From Azorinus chamasolen (lineage: Eukaryota > Mollusca > Bivalvia > Cardiida > Solecurtidae): DNA of 64,000 bases. The stretch is from positions 33,205,876-33,269,875 of the forward strand of contig OY755244.1 in NCBI GenBank assembly GCA_963576725.1, written 5' to 3'. Positions 1 to 10,551 of the stretch are shown one piece after another. The position numbers were made by a program, and so were the translations under genes. Each line of letters begins with the position of its first letter. Within the stretch, counting starts at the first letter, position 1. The notes beneath the pieces are model-generated. The model was not told where the DNA came from. It was given only the letters and a program-made list of their open reading frames with translations, and did no database searches.

Positions 1-112
1 CTATGAGGGAATGGGTTAACACCTTTGCAAAAAGAGAAGACCCAGATCAGACAGTTACTGTTTCCTTATGGCATTATATAAATTTGATTCTACAATAATT
101 TTGTCTGAGCCA
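1..112 (-). mobile_element. TTAA-A tail followed by TTAA-B remnant
   Basis: Bases 1-19 are the right end of a TTAA-A copy whose body lies left of the window. It shares its TTAA with a decayed minus-oriented TTAA-B copy, recognised by the half-palindrome AGACCCAGATCAGACAG and the TTTGATTCTACA stretch. Its right end is lost. Confidence 0.6.
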
Positions 113-220
113 AAAAATTCCATTGAGAATTTACATTGTAAAATTAAGTAAATGAATAATGAAAAGACTCTGATCAGGTGGCTCCCTTATGATCTCGGTC
201 TACCTTGTCTGCAAAACTGT

Positions 221-2730
221 AACAAGAGTACCGCATACGGTACATAATACGCCCACTTGCAAACTTTCTCTGATTCAACATGCCTTATAAGTGCTGACAT
301 TTTCTAATCTGTGCTTCAGATCTTGATTTCCATATTAAGGTGATACTATTTTTAAAAAAAATGAAGTGAATATCTTATTAAATAAAAAAGTTACAGCTAA
401 TCCTCATTTTTGCAGATTTTTGTAAAGTACAACGGCCATAACTCTGTAAAGACAAACTGAATGAACCTCAAAATAAACTCAGCTTCAAATTTTGTTGCTT
501 CATTTTAATAGTTTTCCCAGAAAACAACAGACAAACTAAAAGTTGACCGACTAACAAAGCAACGAACACACGAAGTTCAAGGACGATAATTTTAGAATAA
601 AATGACATATCAAAACCCCCGCAATATATGTGAAAATTCACATTAAGGTTTAACCATATATTATGATGCACAAATTGGCAAATTTGACAGATGTTATAAT
701 TACTTGATGTGTCTGATATTCAATCTTATACCTGTGCATTTCATTTCATTTTTAGTTTTGATCCTAATCTTGTGCAGTCAAACTCTGAGCACACTTTGTT
801 ATTTACACATTTTTGCATGGCTTTCAGAAAGCTACTTACTCAGTTGAGACAGGTAGCTCTGCGTCTTAAAATCGTAAATTACCTTGATATTTTGATTGTC
901 TTCAATTATGTATTTTCACACATTTTGTAGCTTGACATAAAGCTATGTTACTCGAGCACCTGTCAATTCTTAAGCCTAATGCTATAAAAGCAAGGCAAAA
1001 GTAAGTAAAAAAAAGAAAAAAAAGGAAATTAGGAAAATATAAGTAAGAAGTATTTTATAAGTAATTTTAGCAAACTGTGTGTCTGCTACTGTGTGACATT
1101 ATAAACTTAAATAATAGACACTGTGTGAACTGATAAACTTTTGATCTGCTACTCCGTGTGATTTTGTTAACGAAGATAATTGTTGGAGGAACTAATTAAA
1201 TTTTAAAAGTAGTCATCGTCTTGTGTGGACATTCCCAAACCCTGGCAATCTGGTAGCAAATTACATCCCACGTCGCAACGTAAAACATATAAAAAAATTG
1301 AAGTAAATATCATTTCAAATGAAAAAGTTATGGCCATCCTCATATATGCATAGATTTGCATTATTTTTTTAAGTGCAAGGGCCATAACTCCGAAACAACA
1401 AATCAAATGATCCTCAGAATCGACTTAGCTTCAGGTCTTGATGCATTTAACATGTGTATGAAGTTTCATTAATATCTATCAAACAGTTTTGCCAGAAAAC
1501 AGCGGACAAACTATTTGCATATATTTGCATTTTTTTAAGTAAAAGGGCAATAACTCCGAAACGAAAAATCAAATAAACCTCAAAATCGACTCAGCATCAG
1601 ATCTTGATGCATTAAACATTTTTGTGAAGTTTCATTAATATCTCTCAAACAGTTTTCCCAGAAAACAGCGGACAAACTATTTGCATTATTTTTTAAGGAC
1701 AAGGGCCATAACTCTGAAACGAAAAATCAAATGATCCTCAGAATCATTTCAGTTTCAGATCTTGATGCATTAAATATTTGTGTGAAGTTTCATTAATATC
1801 TCTCAAACAGTTTTCCCAGAAAACAGCGGACAAACTATTTGCATATTTTTAAGGACAAGGGCCATAACTCTGAAATGAAAAATCAAATGAACCTCAGAAT
1901 CAACCCAGCTTCAGATCTTCATGCATTAAACATTTGTGTGAAGTTTCATTAATATCTCTCAAATAGTTTTCCCAGAAAACAGCAGACAAACTATTTGCAT
2001 GTATTTGCATTATTTTTTAAGTAAAAGGGCCATAACTCCAAAACGACAAATCAAATGAACCTCAGAATCAACTCAGCTTCAGATCTTGATGCATTAAACA
2101 TTTGTGTGAAGTTTCATTAATATCTCTCAAATAGTTTTCCCAGAAAACAGCGGACAAACTATTTGCATATTTTTTAAGGACAAGGGCCATAACTCTGAAA
2201 TGAAAAATCAAATGAACCTCAGAATCAACTCAGCTTCAGACCTTGATGCATTAAACATTTTTGTGAAGTTTCATTAATATCTCTCAAATAGTTTTCCCAG
2301 AAAACAGCGGACAAACTATTTGCATATTTTTTAAGGACAAGGGCCATAACTCTGAAATGAAATTTCAAATGAACCTCAGAATCAACTCAGCTTCAGATCT
2401 TGATGCATTAAACATTTGTGTGAAGTTTCATTAATATCTGTCGAATAGTTTTCCCAGAAAACAGCGGACAAACTATTTGCATGTATTTGCATTATTTTTA
2501 AAGTAAAAGGTCCATAACTCCAAAACGACAAATCAAATGAACCTCAGAATCGACTCAGCTTCAGATCTTGATGCATTAAACATTTGTGTGAAGATTCATT
2601 AATATCTCTCAAATAGTTTTCCCAGAAAACAGCGGACAAACAAAATGTTGACGAACGAACGAACGAACGAACGAACGGACGGACAGGGCCACGACAATAT
2701 ACGACCACCTTTATTAGGTGGGCGTATAAA
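221..2730 (+). mobile_element. Helentron-like (pearl/HINE) nonautonomous element 1
   Basis: The 5' end reads AACAAGAG followed by a small palindrome, TACCGCATACGGTA (229-242), and ATACGCCCAC (247-256). The 3' end carries GTGGGCGTAT (2718-2727), the exact inverse of that 10-mer, just after an ACCACCT/AGGTGG hairpin. The interior is a roughly 160-bp tandem array and then an ACGA/ACGG microsatellite (2651-2690). Paired internal terminal repeats with a 3' hairpin are typical of Helentrons. No coding region is visible, so mobility would need an autonomous partner. Confidence 0.65.
1240..2645 (+). repeat. ~160-bp tandem core of Helentron 1 (about 8 units)
   Basis: The phrase GGCCATAACTC recurs near 1380, 1547, 1701, 1859, 2030, 2187, 2342 and 2512, spaced 150-170 bp. 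Each unit also carries CTTGATGCATTAAACATTTG and TTTTCCCAGAAAACAG. Long and short versions differ by an extra ATTTGCATGT segment. A lone diverged unit near 435 lies apart from the array. Confidence 0.85.
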
Positions 2731-2832
2731 AAGCCTTTATATGAAGGAAAGGGTTAATACTCTGTCTATGTTTCAGAAGACAAAAAACCCCCCAAAAAAC
2801 CCAGAGTTGTAGCAGATTTAGCAGGCCAAGAG

Positions 2833-3093
2833 TTAACCTTTTACTCCATGAATATTCATGTAACAAAAACATGTAATTACAAATATCAATTTTATTGATT
2901 TTTAAAATAGCATAAATTATGGACACATGATTTTTTGGCCATGGCAGAAACTATAGAATCATATATTTATTATGTCATAATCTGGCAGTGAAACAGAGCA
3001 GACCCTGATCAGATGGATCCTACAGGAGCCATCTGATCTGGTTCTGCTGTTTGCAAAGGTGTAGAAAGGTGTAATCATGGAGTAAAGAGTTAA
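2833..3093 (+). mobile_element. TTAA-B MITE
   Basis: This 261-bp copy has TTAA at both ends, TTAACCTTTTACTCCATG at the left and GGAGTAAAGAGTTAA at the right. An off-centre palindrome (AGATGGATCCTACAGGAGCCATCT) sits in the right half. It has no coding potential. Confidence 0.85.
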
Positions 3094-3280
3094 TTAGAGA
3101 AAGATCAGAAACTTCACAAGAATTCATTGTCATCTGATACTTTTGTATAATTTGAAATATTATTATGAAATATGCACTCAGAAAATTTGGATTCTGATGA
3201 GTTGATGTGTTTATTAGCCTCTACTAGTCCTTCTATTGCAAATATACAACCAGTCAATGATATCACACATATTGATTAGA

Positions 3281-3472
3281 TTAACCCTTTACTCCATAAA
3301 TACACCTTTTTACATCTTTGAAAACAGAGTAGACCCAGATCAGATGGTTTCTATAGGAGCTGTCTGATAAGGGTCTGCTCTGTTTGCTTATGGCATGATA
3401 TAGATAGAATTCTACAGTTTCTGCCATTGCAAAAACTTCCTGTGGACATTAGCTACTACAGTGATTAACCCT
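3281..3472 (-). mobile_element. TTAA-B MITE, truncated
   Basis: A minus-oriented copy starts with TTAACCCTTTACTCCATA and keeps the palindrome and the TTCTACAGTTTCTGCCAT block. It lacks the terminal section with GAATATTCATG and ends against the next TTAA-A copy. Confidence 0.7.
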
Positions 3473-3474
3473 TT

Positions 3475-3693
3475 CATCCGTAAATACGCCTTTCTACGCC
3501 TCTGTTAAAGTCACCTGTTGAAACCATTGTGATAAATAGAGCATTTGCTCCTATAGGAGCAAATGCTCTATTTATCACAATGGTTTCAAACTAAAAAATT
3601 CGAAAATTATCCTTTTTTCTAGTTAATGTTCCTTTTCGGTAGATGTATTCAAAGTGGTTGGATCTAAATATAGCCTATGAGGGAATAGGTTAA
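3475..3693 (+). mobile_element. TTAA-A MITE, reference copy
   Basis: This is a 219-bp element with TTAA at both ends. A near-perfect 66-bp palindrome runs from GAAACCATTGTGATAAATAG through the apex GCTCCTATAGGAGC to CTATTTATCACAATGGTTTC. On the left is CGCCTTTCTACGCCTCTG; on the right are CTTTTCGGTAGATGTATTC and CCTATGAGGGAATAGG. The two flanks are unrelated, so orientation can be called. Confidence 0.9.
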
Positions 3694-3699
3694 TCTAAT

Positions 3700-3868
3700 T
3701 AGCATCAATGAATATTCATGAAGTAAAAGGTTAACATTTATAATGGCACAACGACAATTTTTTGCCATGGCATAAACTGTAGAGTCAGTTCTATATTAAT
3801 TCACAAGCAATGAGAGCAGACCCTCATCTGAGCCATCTGATCTAGATCTACTTTGTTTGCAAAGGCGT
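3700..3868 (+). mobile_element. TTAA-B remnant with collapsed palindrome
   Basis: GAATATTCATGAAGTAAAAG, TATAATGGCACAACGACA and GCCATGGCATAAACTGTAGA match TTAA-B. The palindrome is reduced to ACCCTCATCTGAGCCATCTG, with the left arm and apex lost. Confidence 0.6.
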
Positions 3869-3870
3869 AC

Positions 3871-4098
3871 CAACTCATTCTCTCATACTGATGCCTTATT
3901 GCACCTATGTAAAAGTCACTTCTTGAAACGATTGTGATAAATAGAGCATTTGCTCCTATGGAGCAAATGCTCGATTTATCACAATCGTTTCAATACTACA
4001 CAATTCTAAAATTTTCCTTTTCTCTAGTAAATGCTCCTTTTCGGTAGATTTATTCAAAGAGGTTGGGTCTAAAAATAGTCTAGGAGAGAATGAGTTAA
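3871..4098 (+). mobile_element. TTAA-A MITE with paired arm substitution
   Basis: The outer palindrome arms read AAACGATTGTG and CACAATCGTTT instead of the usual AAACCATTGTG and CACAATGGTTT. Both arms carry the same change, so pairing is kept. The apex is shortened to GCTCCTATGGAGC. Confidence 0.85.
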
Positions 4099-4389
4099 AG
4101 GTAAAAGGGCTATAACTCTTTAAATATATATGTCAAAGTAATGGTCCATTACTAGAATGAAGCAATTGTATTGATAAACATTTGTGTGAAGTTTGATGGG
4201 GACAGTACTGTTGTACTGTACAAATATGACATCACCCATAATGGCAATACTTAGAAACACAGACAAGCTAAAAAGCTACTACACCAGCTTTCTGCATTAC
4301 ATGTGTTTTCCATTAGGCAAACACTGGCCTTTAAAAAAGCCTGTATGTTTATCACGGTGTGATTATTTTAAAGAAGAGGTTCTCTGTAA
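4099..4389. other. Decayed Helentron-core fragment and unassigned sequence
   Basis: GGGCTATAACTCTTTAAA and ATTTGTGTGAAGTTTGATGG (4099-4200) resemble one unit of the Helentron 1 core. The remainder shows nothing I can name. Confidence 0.35.
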
Positions 4390-4799
4390 TAAACCCATTC
4401 CCTCATATTGATGCCTTTTGGTGCCTATGTAAAAGTCACTTTTTGAAACCATTGTGATAAATAGGAGCAAATGCTTTATTTATCACAATGGTTTCAAAGC
4501 TACACAATTCTAAAATTTTCCTTTTCTCAAGTACAGTGAAACCCCGCTAATGCGACCACTTAATAAACATCCACTGGTGTCATTTAAAGCAGGTGGTTGA
4601 TTAATGCAGGACGAAAGTTATTATTAAAGAGCTTTCTGCATAACTTTCGTCCTGCATTAAGCTACCACCTGCCTCTGCCACCCAGAATTATGCCCCTTTT
4701 TGGTGGTCGCATTAGCGGGGTTTTACTGTACATGCTCCTTTTCGGTAGCTATATTCAAAGAGGTTGGTTCTAAAAATAGCCTATAAGGGAATGGGTTAA
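4390..4799 (+). mobile_element. TTAA-A MITE split by a Pogo-D element
   Basis: The left half is 4390-4533 and the right half resumes at 4729 with TACATGCTCCTTTTCGG. Unbroken copies read AGTAAATGCTCC here, so the empty site is directly visible. The palindrome apex is also shortened (AATAGGAGCAAATGC). Confidence 0.85.
4534..4728 (+). mobile_element. Pogo-D MITE (CGCTAATGCGACC subtype)
   Basis: This 195-bp element has termini CAGTGAAACCCCGCTAATGC and GCATTAGCGGGGTTTTACTG and is flanked by TA on both sides. Inside is a second palindrome (GCAGGTGG.. to CCACCTGC). The termini and TA duplication fit Tc1/mariner-pogo (Tigger-like) MITEs. The sibling TTAA-A copies supply the empty site. Confidence 0.85.
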
Positions 4800-4985
4800 A
4801 CCTCAGCATGGATAGCACAACATGACATGCATTGACAAACTGTTTGGATCCAGATGAGAAGCCAAGTAACTCTACAAATGATCAGGATCTAACATGTTTG
4901 ATAAGTTGTCTGCAACTTTTCAAAAGCTTGAACAAATTGGAAGTAATATTTGCTCCAGATCAAAGATTTGTTTCTTCATGATAAG
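4800..4985 (+). mobile_element. TTAA-G MITE, degraded
   Basis: GACAAACTGTTTGGATCCAG, GATGAGAAGCCAAGTAACTC and GAACAAATTGGAAGTAATAT match the better copy at 34030-34225. Confidence 0.5.
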
Positions 4986-4986
4986 T

Positions 4987-5660
4987 TTTAATGCCTATGT
5001 TTGTTAATGCCTATGTTATGTTTGGTAATGGAAATGTATGTTAATGAATATATTTGTTAATGCCAATGTTTGTTAGCAAGTATATTTGTTATTGCCTATG
5101 TTCATGCCCATGTTATGTTTGCTAATGCCTGTGTTTTTGTTAATGCCAATATTTGTTAATCCTCTGTTATGTTCATTAATGCAGATGTTATGTTTTTAAT
5201 GTCAATGTCTGGTAATGCTTATGTTTGTTAATGCTTATCTTTGGTAATGCTTAGGTTTGTTAATGCCATTGCTTGGTAATGCTTGGTAATGCTTATGTTT
5301 GTTAATGCCTATGTTCATTAATGTCAATGTTTATAAATGCATATGTTTGTGAATGCCTAAATTTGTTTTGCCCATATTTGTTTATGCCAATGTTTATCAA
5401 TGCCTATATTTGTCAATGCCAATGTGGGGTTTTAATGCCTAAGTTTGTTAATGCTTATGTTTGTTTATGCCCATGTTTATCAATGCCTATGTTTGTTAAT
5501 GACAATGTCGGGTTTTAATACCTATGCTATGTTTGTTTATGCCTATGTTATACTTGTTTTAAATGCCCTTTGTTTGTTTATGCCCATGTTTTTGTTATAG
5601 ACCATGTTTGTTAATACCCATGTTCGTTAATGCCAATATTTGTTAATCCCATATTTTTCA
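4987..5660 (+). repeat. Minisatellite of TTTGTTAATGCC(T/A)ATG units
   Basis: About 35 imperfect 16-22 bp units (TTTGTTAATGCCTATG and variants) run up to about 460 bp before the GPCR start codon. Short open frames inside it are by-products of the repeat. Confidence 0.9.
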
Positions 5661-6117
5661 GTTAAAGACAATTTTCTCTTGTACATTTTCAGGTACCAGA
5701 GGGCCATTGCAGACAAGTTTACACTTTCCACATTCTGAATTCTCTGGCTATGGATGTTACTGAACATTCTGTAGCAGTGTTCATCATGTAAATCACTGTG
5801 AGACAGGAGACAAACAGCAGCAATTTTAACTGCTACAATCATCATATGGGCTCTAATAACCTCAAACCTATGAAAGACACATCATCTTAACAGTACATTA
5901 CTTTTCAACAGAATAAACCAACCCATGTTTAATTAGTGCAGATAAGATAAGAGAAATTCTAAAGTGCATCTCAACCTGTGAAATGTATTACCAATCATAT
6001 GTAATGAACATTAAGATTGAAATGTGCATATAGACTGCTGCAACTTCTAATAAAGCTTGGACGTGCCATATATAACATAATATTGGAGTGTTGTAGCAGT
6101 ACAGTATCATATCAAAC

Positions 6118-7119
6118 ATGAGTACATACAATTTGGATGGGTCAGAAATGACCAACAAGACTATTGACCTTGGAGAAGATTGCGAAGAATGGTGGTGTGC
6201 TAAGAAGGACATATTAATGACATTTGAGATATTTGTAATTGTGCTGTGTATTCTTGGAAGCTTCGGTAACTTAGTGACTGTACTCGCGATTCTATTCTCC
6301 AGCCTTCGTTACAGTGTCAACTGTATCCTGATTGGGAGCCAGAGCTTTGCTGGTTTTCTGTATTGCTCTCTTATACTGTCAATGCAGGCTGTCGTTTTTC
6401 ATCGCCAAACACACAGGATCCCGCAATCTTTCTGCTCTGCTGCAGGTGGTATTCGATACACTCTGGTTGGAGTTATAATGGTCCATCTAGGAGCTATTGC
6501 CTTGTACAGATATCTCAATGTTGTCCATATAAACAAATATCGCTACATGTCAGAAAACAGACAACTGATCATAACACTCATATTCAGCTGGGTCTTGCCA
6601 ATGTTATTCACCATTCCACCGTCTTTGAACGTTTGGGGAAGATTTTCATTTCAGCCCTCGATTCTTGCTTGCACTTTCGACAAAACAGCTGATCAGTCAA
6701 ACAGAATTGCTATGGTGACTTGTGGATTTATCGTTCCATGTTTGTTCATTGTTTACTGCTATGCTAGAATCGGCTGTGCGGCATATAAGAGTTTTAAACG
6801 CATGAGCAGATGGAGAGGAAATTCACCCCAAACAAAGGCATTAAGGCTGTCGGCAATGATGCTTTGTATATTTTTCATATTCTTCCTGGGAACCTTTCCA
6901 TATTTTGTTCTAAATGTAACTGACAAAACTTTCAAATACCCCATCCATCATATATGGACAACCATGCTTGGTTGGGTATTGTATTGCTTAAACCCTGTGG
7001 TGTATACACTGATGGACAATAATTTCAGAACAGCGTACAGGAGATTTTTAATGGGAGACTGTGAAAAGAATCCAGTGCGCAGAACTGGTAGCACCTTTTC
7101 GCGTGCCGCCTCAGTCTAA
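6118..7119 (+). CDS. Rhodopsin-class (class A) G-protein-coupled receptor
   Basis: This is a complete, apparently intronless 333-aa receptor for an unknown ligand at the plasma membrane. Seven hydrophobic helices are visible. TM1 carries GSFGN (N51). TM2 reads SQSFAGFL, with Gly79 where the family normally has Asp2.50. C106 and C185 are the likely TM3-ECL2 disulphide. The DRY position reads YRY (130-132). TM6 has Pro261 without the usual CWxP tryptophan. TM7 has NPVVY (292-296) followed by helix 8, NNFRTAYRRF. N13 in NKT is a possible N-glycosylation site. The tail is short (about 25 aa) and Ser/Thr/Arg-rich. An in-frame TAG at 6094-6096 supports ATG 6118 as the first Met, although an upstream 5' exon cannot be excluded. 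No AATAAA is seen just after the TAA. The style is reminiscent of moody/Tre1-like or melatonin-receptor-like orphan receptors, a weak guess. Loss of D2.50 and of the DRY acid suggests unusual coupling. Confidence 0.93.
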   Translation: MSTYNLDGSEMTNKTIDLGEDCEEWWCAKKDILMTFEIFVIVLCILGSFGNLVTVLAILFSSLRYSVNCILIGSQSFAGFLYCSLILSMQAVVFHRQTHRIPQSFCSAAGGIRYTLVGVIMVHLGAIALYRYLNVVHINKYRYMSENRQLIITLIFSWVLPMLFTIPPSLNVWGRFSFQPSILACTFDKTADQSNRIAMVTCGFIVPCLFIVYCYARIGCAAYKSFKRMSRWRGNSPQTKALRLSAMMLCIFFIFFLGTFPYFVLNVTDKTFKYPIHHIWTTMLGWVLYCLNPVVYTLMDNNFRTAYRRFLMGDCEKNPVRRTGSTFSRAASV

Positions 7120-7213
7120 TAGATGAAAACACTTTGCATGCTACCGATAAATTTGCGATAACCTATGCAAATAGATTGAATCCAGATGAAAAACTGAGCG
7201 ATTTGAAATATCA

Positions 7214-7444
7214 TTAACCCTTTACTCCGTGCATATTCATGTAAGAAATAATGACATCATGAATATCAATTAGATCAACTAGACACGGGAATTTTGACCA
7301 TAGTAGAAACTGTAATCATATCTATATTATTTCATAAACAAATAGAGTAGACCCTGATCAGACGGCTCCCATAGGAGCCATCTGATCTGGGACTTCTCTG
7401 TTTGCACATGCATAAAAAGGCGTATTTATGGAGTAAAGGGTTAA
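7214..7444 (+). mobile_element. TTAA-B MITE
   Basis: A 231-bp copy 95 bp downstream of the GPCR stop codon, with TTAA at both ends. The apex is GGCTCCCATAGGAGCC. It could lie in the GPCR 3' UTR. Confidence 0.85.
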
Positions 7445-7484
7445 AATCCAAACTGTTTTGATACCCTGATCATAGTAAAAACAA

Positions 7485-7595
7485 CTAACCTTAGGAATAT
7501 ATATAGCAGAAGACAATTTTTACTTATAGGAATATGAAGCAGACGACAGGTTTTACATACATGAATACGTAGCAGACGACAGTTTTTACATATAT
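7485..7595 (+). repeat. ~35-bp short tandem repeat (3 units)
   Basis: TAGCAGAAGACAATTTTTAC, GAAGCAGACGACAGGTTTTA and GTAGCAGACGACAGTTTTTA follow each other at about 33-37 bp. Confidence 0.7.
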
Positions 7596-7724
7596 CTAGT
7601 GTGCAAAGAATTTATTGTTATGACAACAAACCAGTATTGATAGACAATCATAACTACGAAAGAAGAAACATCATCCTAACAGAGCAACAAACAAATGTGC
7701 GAACTCATGATCAGATACTACTAA

Positions 7725-7860
7725 AATCGTCATTTCTCCACCAAACCCTATTTTCAAGTACAACTTCTTCATTTCACCACCAAACCCTATCTTTTGACCA
7801 CTCTTTAGAATCGTCTCGTTGTGGTCACAACATAGGGTTTGGTGGAGAAATATAAATATT
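7725..7860 (+). mobile_element. Family F foldback, rearranged copy
   Basis: CATTTCTCCACCAAACCCTA occurs, then a second CACCACCAAACCCTATC, then the inverted AGGGTTTGGTGGAGAAATA. The left arm is duplicated and the centre (TAGAATCGTCTCGTTG) is asymmetric compared with other F copies. Confidence 0.7.
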
Positions 7861-7966
7861 TTCATTTACCCATTTTATCTGGACCACTGAGTTAAGTATA
7901 GAAAGACAATAATAGCTATGGAAGAAGAAAAACCACACTAACTTTACACACTCGGGAGTAATTTGT

Positions 7967-8095
7967 TGTCTGCTTCAATTCACAAAGTAATGTATTTCCT
8001 CGTTTAAATTCACAAAGTAATGTATTTCATCGCTTCAATTCACAAAGTAATGTATTTCTTCATCTCAATTTACAAAGTAATGTATCTCTTCGAAC
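7967..8095 (+). repeat. ~31-bp tandem repeat (4 units)
   Basis: Units of TTCAATTCACAAAGTAATG plus TATTTCNTCG occur four times, the last slightly diverged. Confidence 0.85.
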
Positions 8096-8235
8096 TGATA
8101 TTTTTCAGATACACTAATAGAGTGTCAAACAGCTTGGATTCTGAATCAAAATGCTGAGTTATTAAATTTGGCACCATATCTGGGTCCAAACCATTTGTAA
8201 CGGTAAACATGAATTTGCCTATAGCATGGACTTGG

Positions 8236-8470
8236 TTAACCCTTTACTCCATAAATACACCTTTCTACGCCTTTACAAACAGAGTAGACCCAGATCAGAC
8301 AGCTCCTGTAGGAGTTGTCCAGTCAGTGTCTGCTCCGTTTGATGCTTGAGATATAATTCTACACTTTCTGCCATGGTCAAACATTCCTTTGTTCATTAAT
8401 GCCATTTACAGTTAAATTGATATTCATATATTCATTATTTCTTAATAAATATTCATGGAGTAAAGGGTTT
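8236..8470 (-). mobile_element. TTAA-B MITE
   Basis: A nearly complete minus-oriented copy. The left end is TTAACCCTTTACTCCATA and the right end ATTCATGGAGTAAAGGGTTT has lost the last TTAA. The apex reads GCTCCTGTAGGAGT. Confidence 0.8.
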
Positions 8471-8517
8471 CATACAAATTTTATTAAATGGCATTAGCTA
8501 TCATGTTCAACAGACTA

Positions 8518-8716
8518 CAGAACCTCTCTAAACCAGAATTATAGTACAGAAAAATTTAGATACTTTTAGTCAGGTGGCTGCTTAATACAGGGTGAAAGTC
8601 ATGCAGAAAGCTCCTAGGAACTTTCTGCATGACTTCAACCCTGCATTAAGCTACAACCTGTCTCCAAGACCAATATTTATACCAAATTTAATGTCCAGTT
8701 TAGAGAGGTTTTACTG
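8518..8716 (+). mobile_element. Pogo-D MITE (CTCTAAACC subtype)
   Basis: The termini are CAGAACCTCTCTAAACCAG and GTTTAGAGAGGTTTTACTG, with a TA to the right. The inner palindrome ATGCAGAAAGCTCCTAGGAACTTTCTGCAT has a shortened apex. Confidence 0.75.
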
Positions 8717-8952
8717 TATATGATATATTTACCTGTGTTTTATCATGCTATATATAATGCTATAATGTATATCAGTACAAACATATAATATTCACATGCA
8801 AAACTGCGCTGTCCAGTATGTGATCGTTGTTTTGTTTCATATGAGCTGTTTGAATTAGTGAAAATGTTTGATATTTGTCAATAAAATAATTAAGCCAGTT
8901 GAAACTTATCATCTTACATTTCTGAACATAAAGCTGCTGCAGCAGAATCTCT

Positions 8953-9150
8953 TTAACTCTTTCTCGTCTGCAACAATTGTCGTCTGCTTCAATTCTTAAA
9001 ATAAACTTTCTCTAATTTCTTTGCAAAAATATGGTCAAGATGACAAACAGTTTTGATCCTGATGAGACGCCGCATTATGTGGCTTCTCATCTGGATCCAA
9101 ACTGTTTGCATAGGTAATCACAGTTTCGCTGCTAGCGTGCAAAGAGTTAA
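8953..9150 (+). mobile_element. TTAA-G2 MITE
   Basis: A 198-bp element runs from TTAACTCTTTCTCGTCTGC to GCTAGCGTGCAAAGAGTTAA. It contains a short palindrome (GGATCCTGATGAG-like, here TTGATCCTGATGAGACGCC with CTCATCTGGATCC). The second copy at 33827-34006 lacks the right arm. Confidence 0.75.
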
Positions 9151-9187
9151 TCTCAATTTTATTTATAGTTTGTAAAAATGTCTCTCA

Positions 9188-9392
9188 TGTGAAAACTTTT
9201 TTACGCATTTGCAAACATAGTAGACCTAGATCAGATGACTCCTTTAGGAGCCATCTGATCAGGGTCTGCTGTGTGTGCTAAATATGAAATTATATTAGAT
9301 CTGACTCAATACAAAAAGCAAAAAGAAATTAATCTAATAAATACTCACAATGTCATTAATTCTACATGAATATTCAACAAGGAATGGTTTAA
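9188..9392 (-). mobile_element. TTAA-B MITE, left end decayed
   Basis: The palindrome AGATGACTCCTTTAGGAGCCATCT and ACATGAATATTCAACAAGG identify it. It shares the TTAA at 9389 with the next copy. Confidence 0.7.
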
Positions 9393-9641
9393 TCCTTTAC
9401 TCAGTAACATATTTGCAAATGCAGTTCACCCAAATCAAACGGCACCTATAGGAGCTGAGAGCCGTATGATCAGGGTATTTTTCCTATTTTTCACAGAATC
9501 ACATAGATCTGATTCAACACATTTAACCATGGCCAAAAAAAAGAGTTTGTCTATGTCCAATTATATGGGATCGTGGGCACAAATGGGTTAATATTCAAGA
9601 TGTCATTATTTCTTACATAAATATTCATGGAGTAAATGGCT
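9389..9641 (-). mobile_element. TTAA-B MITE, diverged
   Basis: It starts TTAATCCTTTACTCAGT and ends ATTCATGGAGTAAATGGC. The apex has a 4-base interruption (CCTATAGGAGCTGAGAGCCG). Confidence 0.65.
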
Positions 9642-9675
9642 ACAGTAACCACTTGGTGAATAAGCACAGGTGTCT

Positions 9676-9894
9676 ATAACCCTTTCCTCCACAAATACTC
9701 CTCTGTAAAAGTCACCTGTTGAAACCACTGTGATAAATAGAGCATTTGCTCCATGGGAGCAACTGCTCTATTTATCACAATGGTTTCAATACTACACAAT
9801 TCTAGCATTTTCCTTTTCTCTAGTAAATGCTCCTTTTTGGTAGATTTATTCAAAGAGTTTGGATCTAAAACTAGCCTATGAGGGAATGGGATAA
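9676..9894 (+). mobile_element. TTAA-A MITE with ATAA ends
   Basis: This 219-bp copy has ATAA-like ends. The central 66-bp palindrome has two unpaired arm changes and a CTCCATGGGAGC apex. Confidence 0.85.
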
Positions 9895-9968
9895 TACCAT
9901 GTGGCTGTCTAATGCTAAATTAAAGTACCGGAATTGCGAGTAATTCCTAATAAATACTTTGGTCATAC

Positions 9969-10178
9969 ATAACCCTATACCAGTGAATAGTCATGTAAGA
10001 AATAAGGAAATCATGAATATTGATTAGATCAATTTTTATAATGGCACACAAACACAGGAATTTTGGGACATGGCAGAAACTTGAGAATAATATCACCAAT
10101 ATTTCATGGAGCCTTCTGATCTGGGTCTACTCTGTTTGCAAATGCATGAAAAGGCGTTTATATGAAGGAAAGGGTTAA
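9969..10178 (+). mobile_element. TTAA-B MITE lacking the left palindrome arm
   Basis: Outer parts are intact, but the segment GCAAACAGAGCAGACCC..CTCCTATA is missing. Sequence jumps from AATATTTCAT to GGAGCCTTCTGATCTGGG, so the break is at the apex. Confidence 0.8.
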
Positions 10179-10545
10179 GTTGCCAACCTCCATTGAAGCA
10201 TGACAAATGGAATTCTAAAGTGACTGCATAAGAGATATTTCACTGCATTTAAATACTTCTCTGGGAAATCTGGCAAATACTTAAAAGATATAACTTATTA
10301 CCAAATAAATTAAAGGTCGTTCAATTAAATATCTTAAACATGTAACTCATACGAAATTATCAAAGAGCTTCATGGGGAAAGAGCGATAAGACATATATAT
10401 GCCAGCAGCGATATCATGCTAATTTATATTTCTACCCCTCAGTTTTTATCACGATAAATAGATCAAACACAAGCTCTCCAAATTCTAGTCTATTTCGTAG
10501 GGAATACAAGGGCTGATTGCTAGAGGGCGATATGGCAGAAAAAGT
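10179..10545. other. MITE-free unique island
   Basis: No repeat family or convincing exon is seen here. It holds a few short minus-strand open stretches without good splice sites. Confidence 0.5.
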
Positions 10546-10551
10546 CTCCTT

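Larger units (their letters stand above)
161..2758 (+). mobile_element. TTAA-B/C-type MITE split by Helentron 1
   Basis: The palindrome remnant at 161-220 (GATCAGGTGGCTCC.. to TTGTCTGCAAAA) continues after 2731 with GCCTTTATATGAAGGAAAG and GGTTAA. In intact copies these parts are contiguous, so the element at 221-2730 inserted into an older MITE. Confidence 0.55.

Noticed and set aside
5321..5518. Cysteine-rich 65-aa plus-strand peptide
   Set aside because: It is a translation of the TTTGTTAATGCC minisatellite; period and bias follow the repeat.
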